Shown here one piece after another: positions 1-12,237 of a DNA stretch of 64,000 bases (position 1 is its first letter; every line of letters starts with the position of its first letter). The DNA is taken from NCBI GenBank assembly GCA_036245805.1, contig BTRK01000005.1, positions 1,798,001-1,862,000 of the forward strand. Direction: 5' to 3'. The position numbers and the translations under genes are program-made. The notes under the pieces were generated by a model. It was given only the letters and a program-made list of their open reading frames with translations. It was not told the DNA's origin and did not search any database. This stretch comes from Pristionchus mayeri. Its lineage: Eukaryota > Nematoda > Chromadorea > Rhabditida > Neodiplogasteridae.

Positions 1-3000
1 AATTAGGTTGGTGAGAGGACACTCCCAAAATTAGGTTGGTGAGAGGACACACCCAAAATTAAGCTGGTGAGAGGACACACCCAAAATTAAGCTGGTGAGA
101 GGACACTCCCAAAATTAAGCTGGTGAGAGGACACTCCCAAAATTAAGCTGGTGAGAGGACACTCCCAAAATTAAGCTGGTGAGAGGACACTCCCAAAATT
201 AAGCTGGTGAGAGGACACACCCAAAATTAAGCTGGTGAGAGGACACACCCAAAATTAAGCTGGTGAGAGGACACACCCATAATTAAGCTGGTGAGAGGAC
301 ACACCCATAATTAAGCTGGTGAGAGGGCACTCCCAAAATTAAGCTGGTGAGAGGACACTCCCAAAATTAAGCTGGTGAGAGGACACTCCCAAAATTAAGC
401 TGGTGAGAGGACACACCCAAAGTTAAGCTGGTGAGAGGACACACCCAAAGTTAAGCTGGTGAGAGGACACACCCAAAGTTAAGCTGGTGAGAGGACACAC
501 CCAAAGTTAAGCTGGTGAGAGGACACACCCAAAGTTAAGCTGGTGAGAGGACACACCCAAAATTAAGCTGGTGAGAGGACACACCCAAAATTAAGCTGGT
601 GAGAGGACACACCCAAAATTAAGCTGGTGAGAGGACACACCCAAAATTAAGCTGGTGAGAGGACACACCCAAAGTTAAGCTGGTGAGAGGACACACCCAA
701 AATTAAGCTGGTGAGAGGACACTCCCAAATTTAAGCTGGTGAGAGGACACATCCAAAATTAAGCTGGTGAGAGGACACACCCAAAATTAAGCTGGTGAGA
801 GGACACACCCAAGATTAAGCTGGTGAGAGGACACATCCAAAATTAAGCTGGTGAGAGGATACACCCAAAATTAAGCTGGTGAGAGGACACACCCAAAATT
901 AAGCTGGTGAGAGGACACACCCAAAATTAAGCTGGTGAGAGGACACTCCCAAATTTAAGCTGGTGAGAGGACACATCCAAAATTAAGCTGGTGAGAGGAC
1001 ACACCCAAAATTAAGCTGGTGAGAGGACACACCCAAGATTAAGCTGGTGAGAGGACACACCCAAGATTAAGCTGGTGAGAGGACACATCCAAAATTAAGC
1101 TGGTGAGAGGATACACCCAAAATTAAGCTGGTGAGAGGACACACCCAAAATTAAGCTGGTGAGAGGACACACCCAAGATTAAGCTGGTGAGAGGACACAC
1201 CCAAGATTAAGCTGGTGAGAGGACACACCCAAAATTAAGCTGGTGAGAGGACACACCCAAAATTAAGCTGGTGAAAGGACACTCCCAAAATTAGGTTGGT
1301 GAGAGGACACTCCCAAAATTAGGTTGGTGAGAGGACACACCCAAAATTAAGCTGGTGAGAGGACACACCCAAAATTAAGCTGGTGAGAGGACACACCCAA
1401 AATTAAGCTGGTGAGAGGACACTCCCAAAGTTAAGCTGGTGAGAGGACACTCCCAAAGTTAAGCTGGTGAGAGGACACTCCCAAAATTAGGTTGGTGAGA
1501 GGACACACCCAAAATTAGGTTGGTGAGAGGACACTCCCAAAATTAGGTTGGTGAGAGGACACACCCAAAATTAAGCTGGTGAGAGGACACACCCAAAATT
1601 AAGCTGGTGAGAGGACACTCCCAAAATTAGGTTGGTGAGAGGACACTCCCAAAATTAGGTTGGTGAGAGGACACTCCCAAAATTAGGTTGGTGAGAGGAC
1701 ACTCCCAAAATTAAGCTGGTGAGAGGACACTCCCAAAATTAAGCTGGTGAGAGGACACTCCCAAAATTAAGCTGGTGAGAGGGCACTCCCAAAATTAAGC
1801 TGGTGAGAGGACACTCCCAAAATTAAGCTGGTGAGAGGACACTCCCAAAATTAGGTTGGTGAGAGGACACTCCCAAAATTAGGTTGGTGAGAGGACACTC
1901 CCAAAATTAGGTTGGTGAGAGGACACACCCAAAATTAAGCTGGTGAGAGGACACTCCCAAAATTAAGCTGGTGAGAGGACACTCCCAAAATTAAGCTGGT
2001 GAGAGGACACACCCAAAGTTAAGCTGGTGAGAGGACACACCCAAAATTAAGCTGGTGAGAGGACACACACAAAATTAAGCTGGTGAGAGGACACACCCAA
2101 AATTAAGCTGGTGAGAGGACACACCCAAAATTAAGCTGGTGAGAGGACACACCCAAAATTAAGCTGGTGAGAGGACACACCCAAAATTAAGCTGGTGAGA
2201 GGACACACCCAAGATTAAGCTGGTGAGAGGACACACCCAAAATTAAGCTGGTGAGAGGACACACCCAAAATTAAGCTGGTGAGAGGACACACCCAAGATT
2301 AAGCTGGTGAGAGGACACTCCCAAAATTAGGTTGGTGAGAGGACACTCCCAAAATTAGGTTGGTGAGAGGACACTCCCAAAATTAGGTTGGTGAGAGGAC
2401 ACTCCCAAAATTAGGTTGGTGAGAGGACACACCCAAAATTAAGCTGGTGAGAGGACACTCCCAAAATTAAGCTGGTGAGAGGACACACCCAAAGTTAAGC
2501 TGGTGAGAGGACACACACAAAATTAAGCTGGTGAGAGGACACACCCAAAATTAAGCTGGTGAGAGGACACACCCAAAATTAAGCTGGTGAGAGGACACAC
2601 CCAAAATTAAGCTGGTGAGAGGACACACCCAAAATTAAGCTGGTGAGAGGACACACCCAAGATTAAGCTGGTGAGAGGACACACCCAAAATTAAGCTGGT
2701 GAGAGGACACACCCAAAATTAAGCTGGTGAGAGGACACACCCAAGATTAAGCTGGTGAGAGGACACACCCAAGATTAAGCTGGTGAGAGGACACACCCAA
2801 AATTAAGCTGGTGAGAGGACACACCCAAAATTAAGCTGGTGAGAGGACACACCCAAGATTAAGCTGGTGAGAGGACACACCCAAGATTAAGCTGGTGAGA
2901 GGACACACCCAAAATTAAGCTGGTGAGAGGACACACCCAAAATTAAGCTGGTGAGAGGACACTCCCAAAATTAAGCTGGTGAGAGGACACTCCCAAAATT

Positions 3001-6000
3001 AAGCTGGTGAGAGGGCACTCCCAAAATTAAGCTGGTGAGAGGACACTCCCAAAATTAAGCTGGTGAGAGGACACACCCAAAATTAGGTTGGTGAGAGGAC
3101 ACTCCCAAAATTAAGCTGGTGAGAGGACACTCCCAAAATTAAGCTGGTGAGAGGACACTCCCAAAATTAGGTTGGTGAGAGGACACTCCCAAAATTAGGT
3201 TGGTGAGAGGACACTCCCAAAATTAGGTTGGTGAGAGGACACACCCAAAATTAAGCTGGTGAGAGGACACTCCCAAAATTAAGCTGGTGAGAGGACACTC
3301 CCAAAATTAAGCTGGTGAGAGGACACACCCAAAGTTAAGCTGGTGAGAGGACACACCCAAAATTAAGCTGGTGAGAGGACACACACAAAATTAAGCTGGT
3401 GAGAGGACACACCCAAAATTAAGCTGGTGAGAGGACACACCCAAAATTAAGCTGGTGAGAGGACACACCCAAAATTAAGCTGGTGAGAGGACACACCCAA
3501 AATTAAGCTGGTGAGAGGACACACCCAAGATTAAGCTGGTGAGAGGACACACCCAAAATTAAGCTGGTGAGAGGACACACCCAAAATTAAGCTGGTGAGA
3601 GGACACACCCAAAATTAAGCTGGTGAGAGGACACACCCAAGATTAAGCTGGTGAGAGGACACTCCCAAAATTAGGTTGGTGAGAGGACACTCCCAAAATT
3701 AGGTTGGTGAGAGGACACTCCCAAAATTAGGTTGGTGAGAGGACACTCCCAAAATTAGGTTGGTGAGAGGACACACCCAAAATTAAGCTGGTGAGAGGAC
3801 ACTCCCAAAATTAAGCTGGTGAGAGGACACACCCAAAATTAAGCTGGTGAGAGGACACACCCAAAATTAAGCTGGTGAGAGGACACACCCAAGATTAAGC
3901 TGGTGAGAGGACACACCCAAAATTAAGCTGGTGAGAGGACACACCCAAAATTAAGCTGGTGAGAGGACACACCCAAGATTAAGCTGGTGAGAGGACACTC
4001 CCAAAATTAGGTTGGTGAGAGGACACTCCCAAAATTAGGTTGGTGAGAGGACACTCCCAAAATTAGGTTGGTGAGAGGACACACCCAAAATTAAGCTGGT
4101 GAGAGGACACTCCCAAAATTAAGCTGGTGAGAGGACACACCCAAAGTTAAGCTGGTGAGAGGACACACCCAAAATTAAGCTGGTGAGAGGACACACACAA
4201 AATTAAGCTGGTGAGAGGACACACCCAAAATTAAGCTGGTGAGAGGACACACCCAAAATTAAGCTGGTGAGAGGACACACCCAAAATTAAGCTGGTGAGA
4301 GGACACACCCAAAATTAAGCTGGTGAGAGGACACACCCAAGATTAAGCTGGTGAGAGGACACACCCAAAATTAAGCTGGTGAGAGGACACACCCAAAATT
4401 AAGCTGGTGAGAGGACACACCCAAGATTAAGCTGGTGAGAGGACACACCCAAAATTAAGCTGGTGAGAGGACACACCCAAAATTAAGCTGGTGAGAGGAC
4501 ACACCCAAGATTAAGCTGGTGAGAGGACACACCCAAGATTAAGCTGGTGAGAGGACACACCCAAAATTAAGCTGGTGAGAGGACACACCCAAAATTAAGC
4601 TGGTGAAAGGACACTCCCAAAATTAGGTTGGTGAGAGGACACTCCCAAAATTAGGTTGGTGAGAGGACACACCCAAAATTAAGCTGGTGAGAGGACACAC
4701 CCAAAATTAAGCTGGTGAGAGGACACTCCCAAAATTAGGTTGGTGAGAGGACACTCCCAAAATTAGGTTGGTGAGAGGACACACCCAAAATTAGGTTGGT
4801 GAGAGGACACTCCCAAAATTAGGTTGGTGAGAGGACACACCCAAAATTAAGCTGGTGAGAGGACACACCCAAAATTAAGCTGGTGAGAGGACACTCCCAA
4901 AATTAGGTTGGTGAGAGGACACTCCCAAAATTAAGCTGGTGAGAGGACACTCCCAAAATTAAGCTGGTGAGAGGACACACACAAAATTAAGCTGGTGAGA
5001 GGACACACCCAAAATTAAGCTGGTGAGAGGACACACCCAAAATTAAGCTGGTGAGAGGACACACCCAAAATTAAGCTGGTGAGAGGACACACCCAAAATT
5101 AAGCTGGTGAGAGGACACACCCAAAATTAAGCTGGTGAGAGGACACACCCAAGATTAAGCTGGTGAGAGGACACACCCAAAATTAAGCTGGTGAGAGGAC
5201 ACACCCAAAATTAAGCTGGTGAGAGGACACACCCAAGATTAAGCTGGTGAGAGGACACACCCAAAATTAAGCTGGTGAGAGGACACACCCAAAATTAAGC
5301 TGGTGAGAGGACACACCCAAGATTAAGCTGGTGAGAGGACACACCCAAGATTAAGCTGGTGAGAGGACACACCCAAAATTAAGCTGGTGAGAGGACACAC
5401 CCAAAATTAAGCTGGTGAAAGGACACTCCCAAAATTAGGTTGGTGAGAGGACACTCCCAAAATTAGGTTGGTGAGAGGACACTCCCAAAATTAAGCTGGT
5501 GAGAGGACACTCCCAAAATTAAGCTGGTGAGAGGACACACCCAAAGTTAAGCTGGTGAGAGGACACACCCAAAATTAAGCTGGTGAGAGGACACTCCCAA
5601 AGTTAAGCTGGTGAGAGGACACTCCCAAAATTAGGTTGGTGAGAGGACACTCCCAAAATTAGGTTGGTGAGAGGACACACCCAAAATTAGGTTGGTGAGA
5701 GGACACTCCCAAAATTAGGTTGGTGAGAGGACACACCCAAAATTAAGCTGGTGAGAGGACACACCCAAAATTAAGCTGGTGAGAGGACACTCCCAAAATT
5801 AGGTTGGTGAGAGGACACTCCCAAAATTAAGCTGGTGAGAGGACACTCCCAAAATTAAGCTGGTGAGAGGACACTCCCAAAATTAAGCTGGTGAGAGGAC
5901 ACACCCAAGATTAAGCTGGTGAGAGGACACACCCAAAATTAAGCTGGTGAGAGGACACACCCAAAATTAAGCTGGTGAGAGGACACACCCAAGATTAAGC

Positions 6001-9000
6001 TGGTGAGAGGACACACCCAAGATTAAGCTGGTGAGAGGACACACCCAAAATTAAGCTGGTGAGAGGACACACCCAAAATTAAGCTGGTGAAAGGACACTC
6101 CCAAAATTAGGTTGGTGAGAGGACACTCCCAAAATTAGGTTGGTGAGAGGACACACCCAAAATTAAGCTGGTGAGAGGACACACCCAAAATTAAGCTGGT
6201 GAGAGGACACTCCCAAAATTAGGTTGGTGAGAGGACACTCCCAAAATTAGGTTGGTGAGAGGACACACCCAAAATTAGGTTGGTGATAGGACACTCCCAA
6301 AATTAGGTTGGTGAGAGGACACACCCAAAATTAAGCTGGTGAGAGGACACACCCAAAATTAAGCTGGTGAGAGGACACTCCCAAAATTAGGTTGGTGAGA
6401 GGACACTCCCAAAATTAAGCTGGTGAGAGGACACTCCCAAAATTAAGCTGGTGAGAGGACACTCCCAAAATTAAGCTGGTGAGAGGACACTCCCAAAATT
6501 AGGTTGGTGAGAGGACACTCCCAAAATTAGGTTGGTGAGAGGACACTCCCAAAATTAGGTTGGTGAGAGGACACACCCAAAATTAAGCTGGTGAGAGGAC
6601 ACTCCCAAAATTAAGCTGGTGAGAGGACACTCCCAAAATTAAGCTGGTGAGAGGACACACCCAAAGTTAAGCTGGTGAGAGGACACACCCAAAATTAAGC
6701 TGGTGAGAGGACACTCCCAAAGTTAAGCTGGTGAGAGGACACTCCCAAAATTAGGTTGGTGAGAGGACACTCCCAAAATTAGGTTGGTGAGAGGACACAC
6801 CCAAAATTAGGTTGGTGAGAGGACACTCCCAAAATTAGGTTGGTGAGAGGACACACCCAAAATTAAGCTGGTGAGAGGACACACCCAAAATTAAGCTGGT
6901 GAGAGGACACTCCCAAAATTAGGTTGGTGAGAGGACACTCCCAAAATTAAGCTGGTGAGAGGACACTCCCAAAATTAAGCTGGTGAGAGGACACTCCCAA
7001 AATTAAGCTGGTGAGAGGGCACTCCCAAAATTAAGCTGGTGAGAGGGCACTCCCAAAATTAAGCTGGTGAGAGGACACTCCCAAAATTAGGTTGGTGAGA
7101 GGACACTCCCAAAATTAGGTTGGTGAGAGGACACTCCCAAAATTAAGCTGGTGAGAGGACACTCCCAAAATTAGGTTGGTGAGAGGACACTCCCAAAATT
7201 AGGTTGGTGAGAGGACACTCCCAAAATTAGGTTGGTGAGAGGACACACCCAAAATTAAGCTGGTGAGAGGACACTCCCAAAATTAAGCTGGTGAGAGGAC
7301 ACTCCCAAAATTAAGCTGGTGAGAGGACACACCCAAAGTTAAGCTGGTGAGAGGACACACCCAAAATTAAGCTGGTGAGAGGACACACACAAAATTAAGC
7401 TGGTGAGAGGACACACCCAAAATTAAGCTGGTGAGAGGACACACCCAAAGTTAAGCTGGTGAGAGGACACACCCAAAATTAAGCTGGTGAGAGGACACAC
7501 CCAAAATTAAGCTGGTGAGAGGACACACCCAAAATTAAGCTGGTGAGAGGACACACCCAAGATTAAGCTGGTGAGAGGACACACCCAAAATTAAGCTGGT
7601 GAAAGGACACTCCCAAAATTAGGTTGCTGAGAGGACACTCCCAAAATTAGGTTGGTGAGAGGACACACCCAAAGTTAAGCTGGTGAGAGGACACACCCAA
7701 AATTAAGCTGGTGAGAGGACACACACAAAATTAAGCTGGTGAGAGGACACACCCAAAATTAAGCTGGTGAGAGGACACACCCAAAATTAAGCTGGTGAGA
7801 GAACACACCCAAGATTAAGCTGGTGAGAGGACACACCCAAAATTAAGCTGGTGAGAGGACACACCCAAAATTAAGCTGGTGAAAGGACACTCCCAAAATT
7901 AGGTTGGTGAGAGGACACTCCCAAAATTAGGTTGGTGAGAGGACACACCCAAAATTAAGTTGGTGAGAGGACACACCCAAAATTAAGCTGGTGAGAGGAC
8001 ACTCCCAAAATTAGGTTGGTGAGAGGACACTCCCAAAATTAGGTTGGTGAGAGGACACACCCAAAATTAAGCTGGTGAGAGGACACTCCCAAAATTAGGT
8101 TGGTGAGAGGACACACCCAAAATTAGGTTGGTGAGAGGACACTCCCAAAATTAGGTTGGTGAGAGGACACACCCAAAATTAAGCTGGTGAGAGGACACAC
8201 CCAAAATTAAGCTGGTGAGAGGACACACCCAAAATTAAGCTGGTGAGAGGACACTCCCAAAATTAAGCTGGTGAGAGGACACTCCCAAAATTAAGCTGGT
8301 GAGAGGACACACCCAAAATTAGGTTGGTGAGAGGACACTCCCAAAATTAGGTTGGTGAGAGGACACACCCAAAATTAAGCTGGTGAGAGGACACACCCAA
8401 AATTAAGCTGGTGAGAGGACACACCCAAAATTAAGCTGGTGAGAGGACACACCCAAAATTAAGCTGGTGAGAGGACACACCCAAAATTAAGCTGGTGAGA
8501 GGACACACCCAAGATTAAGCTGGTGAGAGGACACACCCAAAATTAAGCTGGTGAGAGGACACACCCAAAATTAAGCTGGTGAGAGGACACACCCAAGATT
8601 AAGCTGGTGAGAGGACACACCCAAAATTAAGCTGGTGAGAGGACACACCCAAAATTAAGCTGGTGAAAGGACACTCCCAAAATTAGGTTGGTGAGAGGAC
8701 ACTCCCAAAATTAGGTTGGTGAGAGGACACACCCAAAATTAAGCTGGTGAGAGGACACACCCAAAATTAAGCTGGTGAGAGGACACTCCCAAAATTAGGT
8801 TGGTGAGAGGACACTCCCAAAATTAGGTTGGTGAGAGGACACACCCAAAATTAGGTTGGTGAGAGGACACTCCCAAAATTAGGTTGGTGAGAGGACACTC
8901 CCAAAATTAGGTTGGTGAGAGGACACACCCAAAATTAAGTTGGTGAGAGGACACACCCAAAATTAAGCTGGTGAGAGGACACTCCCAAAATTAGGTTGGT

Positions 9001-9493
9001 GAGAGGACACACCCAAAATTAAGCTGGTGAGAGGACACACCTAAAATTAAGCTGGTGAGAGGACACACCCAAAATTAAGCTGGTGAGAGGACACACCCAA
9101 GATTAAGCTGGTGAGAGGACACACCCAAGATTAAGCTGGTGAGAGGACACTCCCAAAATTAGGTTGGTGAGAGGACACACCCAAAATTAAGCTGGTGAGA
9201 GGACACACCCAAAATTAAGCTGGTGAGAGGACACTCCCAAAATTAAGTTGGTGAGAGGACACACCCAAAATTAAGCTGGTGAGAGGACACACCCAAAATT
9301 AAGCTGGTGAGAGGACACTCCCAAATTTAAGCTGGTGAGAGGACACACCCAAAATTAAGCTGGTGAGAGGACACACCCAAAATTAAGCTGGTGAGAGGAC
9401 ACACCCAAAATTAAGCTGGTGAGAGGACACACCCAAAATTAAGCTGGTGAGAGGACACACCCAAGATTAAGCTGGTGAGAGGACACACCCAAG
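1..9493 (+). repeat. Array domain I: short irregular HORs with CCAAGATT and ACACACAAAA units
   Basis: Units with G27 (CCAAGATT) are frequent here. They appear again in 12.4-14.3 kb and I saw none after about 14.23 kb. A C-to-A change at position 23 (ACACACAAAA) recurs at 2,069, 2,517, 3,385, 4,197, 4,981, 7,389 and 7,725. Its spacings are 16, 31, 29, 28, 86 and 12 units, so the local HOR length is variable. Runs of G28 units (CCAAAGTT) lie at about 419-560. Two CATAATT units occur near 279 and 307, far from the next ones at about 15.6 kb. A one-off GTGATAGG unit lies near 6,285. TTAGGTTGG units usually come in runs of two to four next to CACTCCC units. Confidence 0.85.
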
Positions 9494-12237
9494 ATTAAGC
9501 TGGTGAGAGGACACACCCAAAATTAAGCTGGTGAGAGGACACACCCAAAATTAAGCTGGTGAAAGGACACACCCAAAATTAAGCTGGTGAGAGGACACTC
9601 CCAAAGTTAAGCTGGTGAGAGGACACTCCCAAAATTAGGTTGGTGAGAGGACACACCCAAAATTAAGCTGGTGAGAGGACACTCCCAAAGTTAAGCTGGT
9701 GAGAGGACACACCCAAAATTAAGCTGGTGAGAGGACACTCCCAAAATTAGGTTGGTGAGAGGACACTCCCAAAATTAGGTTGGTGAGAAGACACACCCAA
9801 AATTAAGCTGGTGAGAGGACACACCCAAAATTAAGCTGGTGAGAGGACACTCCCAAAGTTAAGCTGGTGAGAGGACACTCCCAAAATTAGGTTGGTGAGA
9901 GGACACTCCCAAAATTAGGTTGGTGAGAGGACACACCCAAAATTAAGCTGGTGAGAGGACACACCCAAAATTAAGCTGGTGAGAGGACACTCCCAAAGTT
10001 AAGCTGGTGAGAGGACACTCCCAAAATTAGGTTGGTGAGAGGACACTCCCAAAATTAGGTTGGTGAGAGGACACACCCAAAATTAGGTTGGTGAGAGGAC
10101 ACTCCCAAAATTAGGTTGGTGAGAGGACACACCCAAAATTAAGCTGGTGAGAGGACACACCCAAAATTAAGCTGGTGAGAGGACACACCCAAAATTAAGC
10201 TGGTGAGAGGACACACCCAAAATTAAGCTGGTGAGAGGACACACCCAAAATTAAGCTGGTGAGAGGACACACCCAAAATTAAGCTGGTGAAAGGACACAC
10301 CCAAAATTAAGCTGGTGAGAGGACACTCCCAAAGTTAAGCTGGTGAGAGGACACTCCCAAAATTAGGTTGGTGAGAGGACACACCCAAAATTAAGCTGGT
10401 GAGAGGACACTCCCAAAGTTAAGCTGGTGAGAGGACACACCCAAAATTAAGCTGGTGAGAGGACACTCCCAAAATTAGGTTGGTGAGAGGACACTCCCAA
10501 AATTAGGTTGGTGAGAAGACACACCCAAAATTAAGCTGGTGAGAGGACACACCCAAAATTAAGCTGGTGAGAGGACACTCCCAAAGTTAAGCTGGTGAGA
10601 GGACACTCCCAAAATTAGGTTGGTGAGAGGACACACCCAAAATTAAGCTGGTGAGAGGACACACCCAAAATTAAGCTGGTGAGAGGACACTCCCAAAGTT
10701 AAGCTGGTGAGAGGACACTCCCAAAATTAGGTTGGTGAGAGGACACTCCCAAAATTAGGTTGGTGAGAGGACACACCCAAAATTAGGTTGGTGAGAGGAC
10801 ACTCCCAAAATTAGGTTGGTGAGAGGACACACCCAAAATTAAGCTGGTGAGAGGACACACCCAAAATTAAGCTGGTGAGAGGACACACCCAAAATTAAGC
10901 TGGTGAGAGGACACTCCCAAAATTAGGTTGGTGAGAGGACACACCCAAAATTAAGCTGGTGAGAGGACACACCCAAAATTAAGCTGGTGAGAGGACACTC
11001 CCAAAATTAAGTTGGTGAGAGGACACACCCAAAATTAAGCTGGTGAGAGGACACACCCAAAATTAAGCTGGTGAGAGGACACACCCAAAATTAAGCTGGT
11101 GAAAGGACACACCCAAAATTAAGCTGGTGAGAGGACACTCCCAAAGTTAAGCTGGTGAGAGGACACTCCCAAAATTAGGTTGGTGAGAGGACACACCCAA
11201 AATTAAGCTGGTGAGAGGACACTCCCAAAGTTAAGCTGGTGAGAGGACACACCCAAAATTAAGCTGGTGAGAGGACACTCCCAAAATTAGGTTGGTGAGA
11301 GGACACTCCCAAAATTAGGTTGGTGAGAAGACACACCCAAAATTAAGCTGGTGAGAGGACACACCCAAAATTAAGCTGGTGAGAGGACACTCCCAAAGTT
11401 AAGCTGGTGAGAGGACACTCCCAAAATTAGGTTGGTGAGAGGACACTCCCAAAATTAGGTTGGTGAGAGGACACACCCAAAATTAAGCTGGTGAGAGGAC
11501 ACACCCAAAATTAAGCTGGTGAGAGGACACTCCCAAAGTTAAGCTGGTGAGAGGACACTCCCAAAATTAGGTTGGTGAGAGGACACTCCCAAAATTAGGT
11601 TGGTGAGAGGACACACCCAAAATTAGGTTGGTGAGAGGACACTCCCAAAATTAGGTTGGTGAGAGGACACACCCAAAATTAAGCTGGTGAGAGGACACAC
11701 CCAAAATTAAGCTGGTGAGAGGACACACCCAAAATTAAGCTGGTGAGAGGACACACCCAAAATTAAGCTGGTGAGAGGACACACCCAAAATTAAGCTGGT
11801 GAGAGGACACACCCAAAATTAAGCTGGTGAAAGGACACACCCAAAATTAAGCTGGTGAGAGGACACTCCCAAAGTTAAGCTGGTGAGAGGACACTCCCAA
11901 AATTAGGTTGGTGAGAGGACACACCCAAAATTAAGCTGGTGAGAGGACACTCCCAAAGTTAAGCTGGTGAGAGGACACACCCAAAATTAAGCTGGTGAGA
12001 GGACACTCCCAAAATTAGGTTGGTGAGAGGACACTCCCAAAATTAGGTTGGTGAGAAGACACACCCAAAATTAAGCTGGTGAGAGGACACACCCAAAATT
12101 AAGCTGGTGAGAGGACACTCCCAAAGTTAAGCTGGTGAGAGGACACTCCCAAAATTAGGTTGGTGAGAGGACACACCCAAAATTAAGCTGGTGAGAGGAC
12201 ACACCCAAAATTAAGCTGGTGAGAGGACACTCCCAAA
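9494..12237 (+). repeat. 55-unit (1,540-bp) tandem duplication
   Basis: Bases 9,494-10,697 match 11,034-12,237 at an offset of 1,540 bp. I saw no mismatch in the lines compared. The match starts after a G27/A27 difference at 9,493 against 11,033. It ends at 12,238, where copy two has A28 followed by a TTAAGTTGG unit while copy one has G28 and TTAAGCTGG. The AGAAGAC units at 9,789 and 10,517 in copy one correspond to 11,329 and 12,057 in copy two. The second copy is partial. Confidence 0.85.
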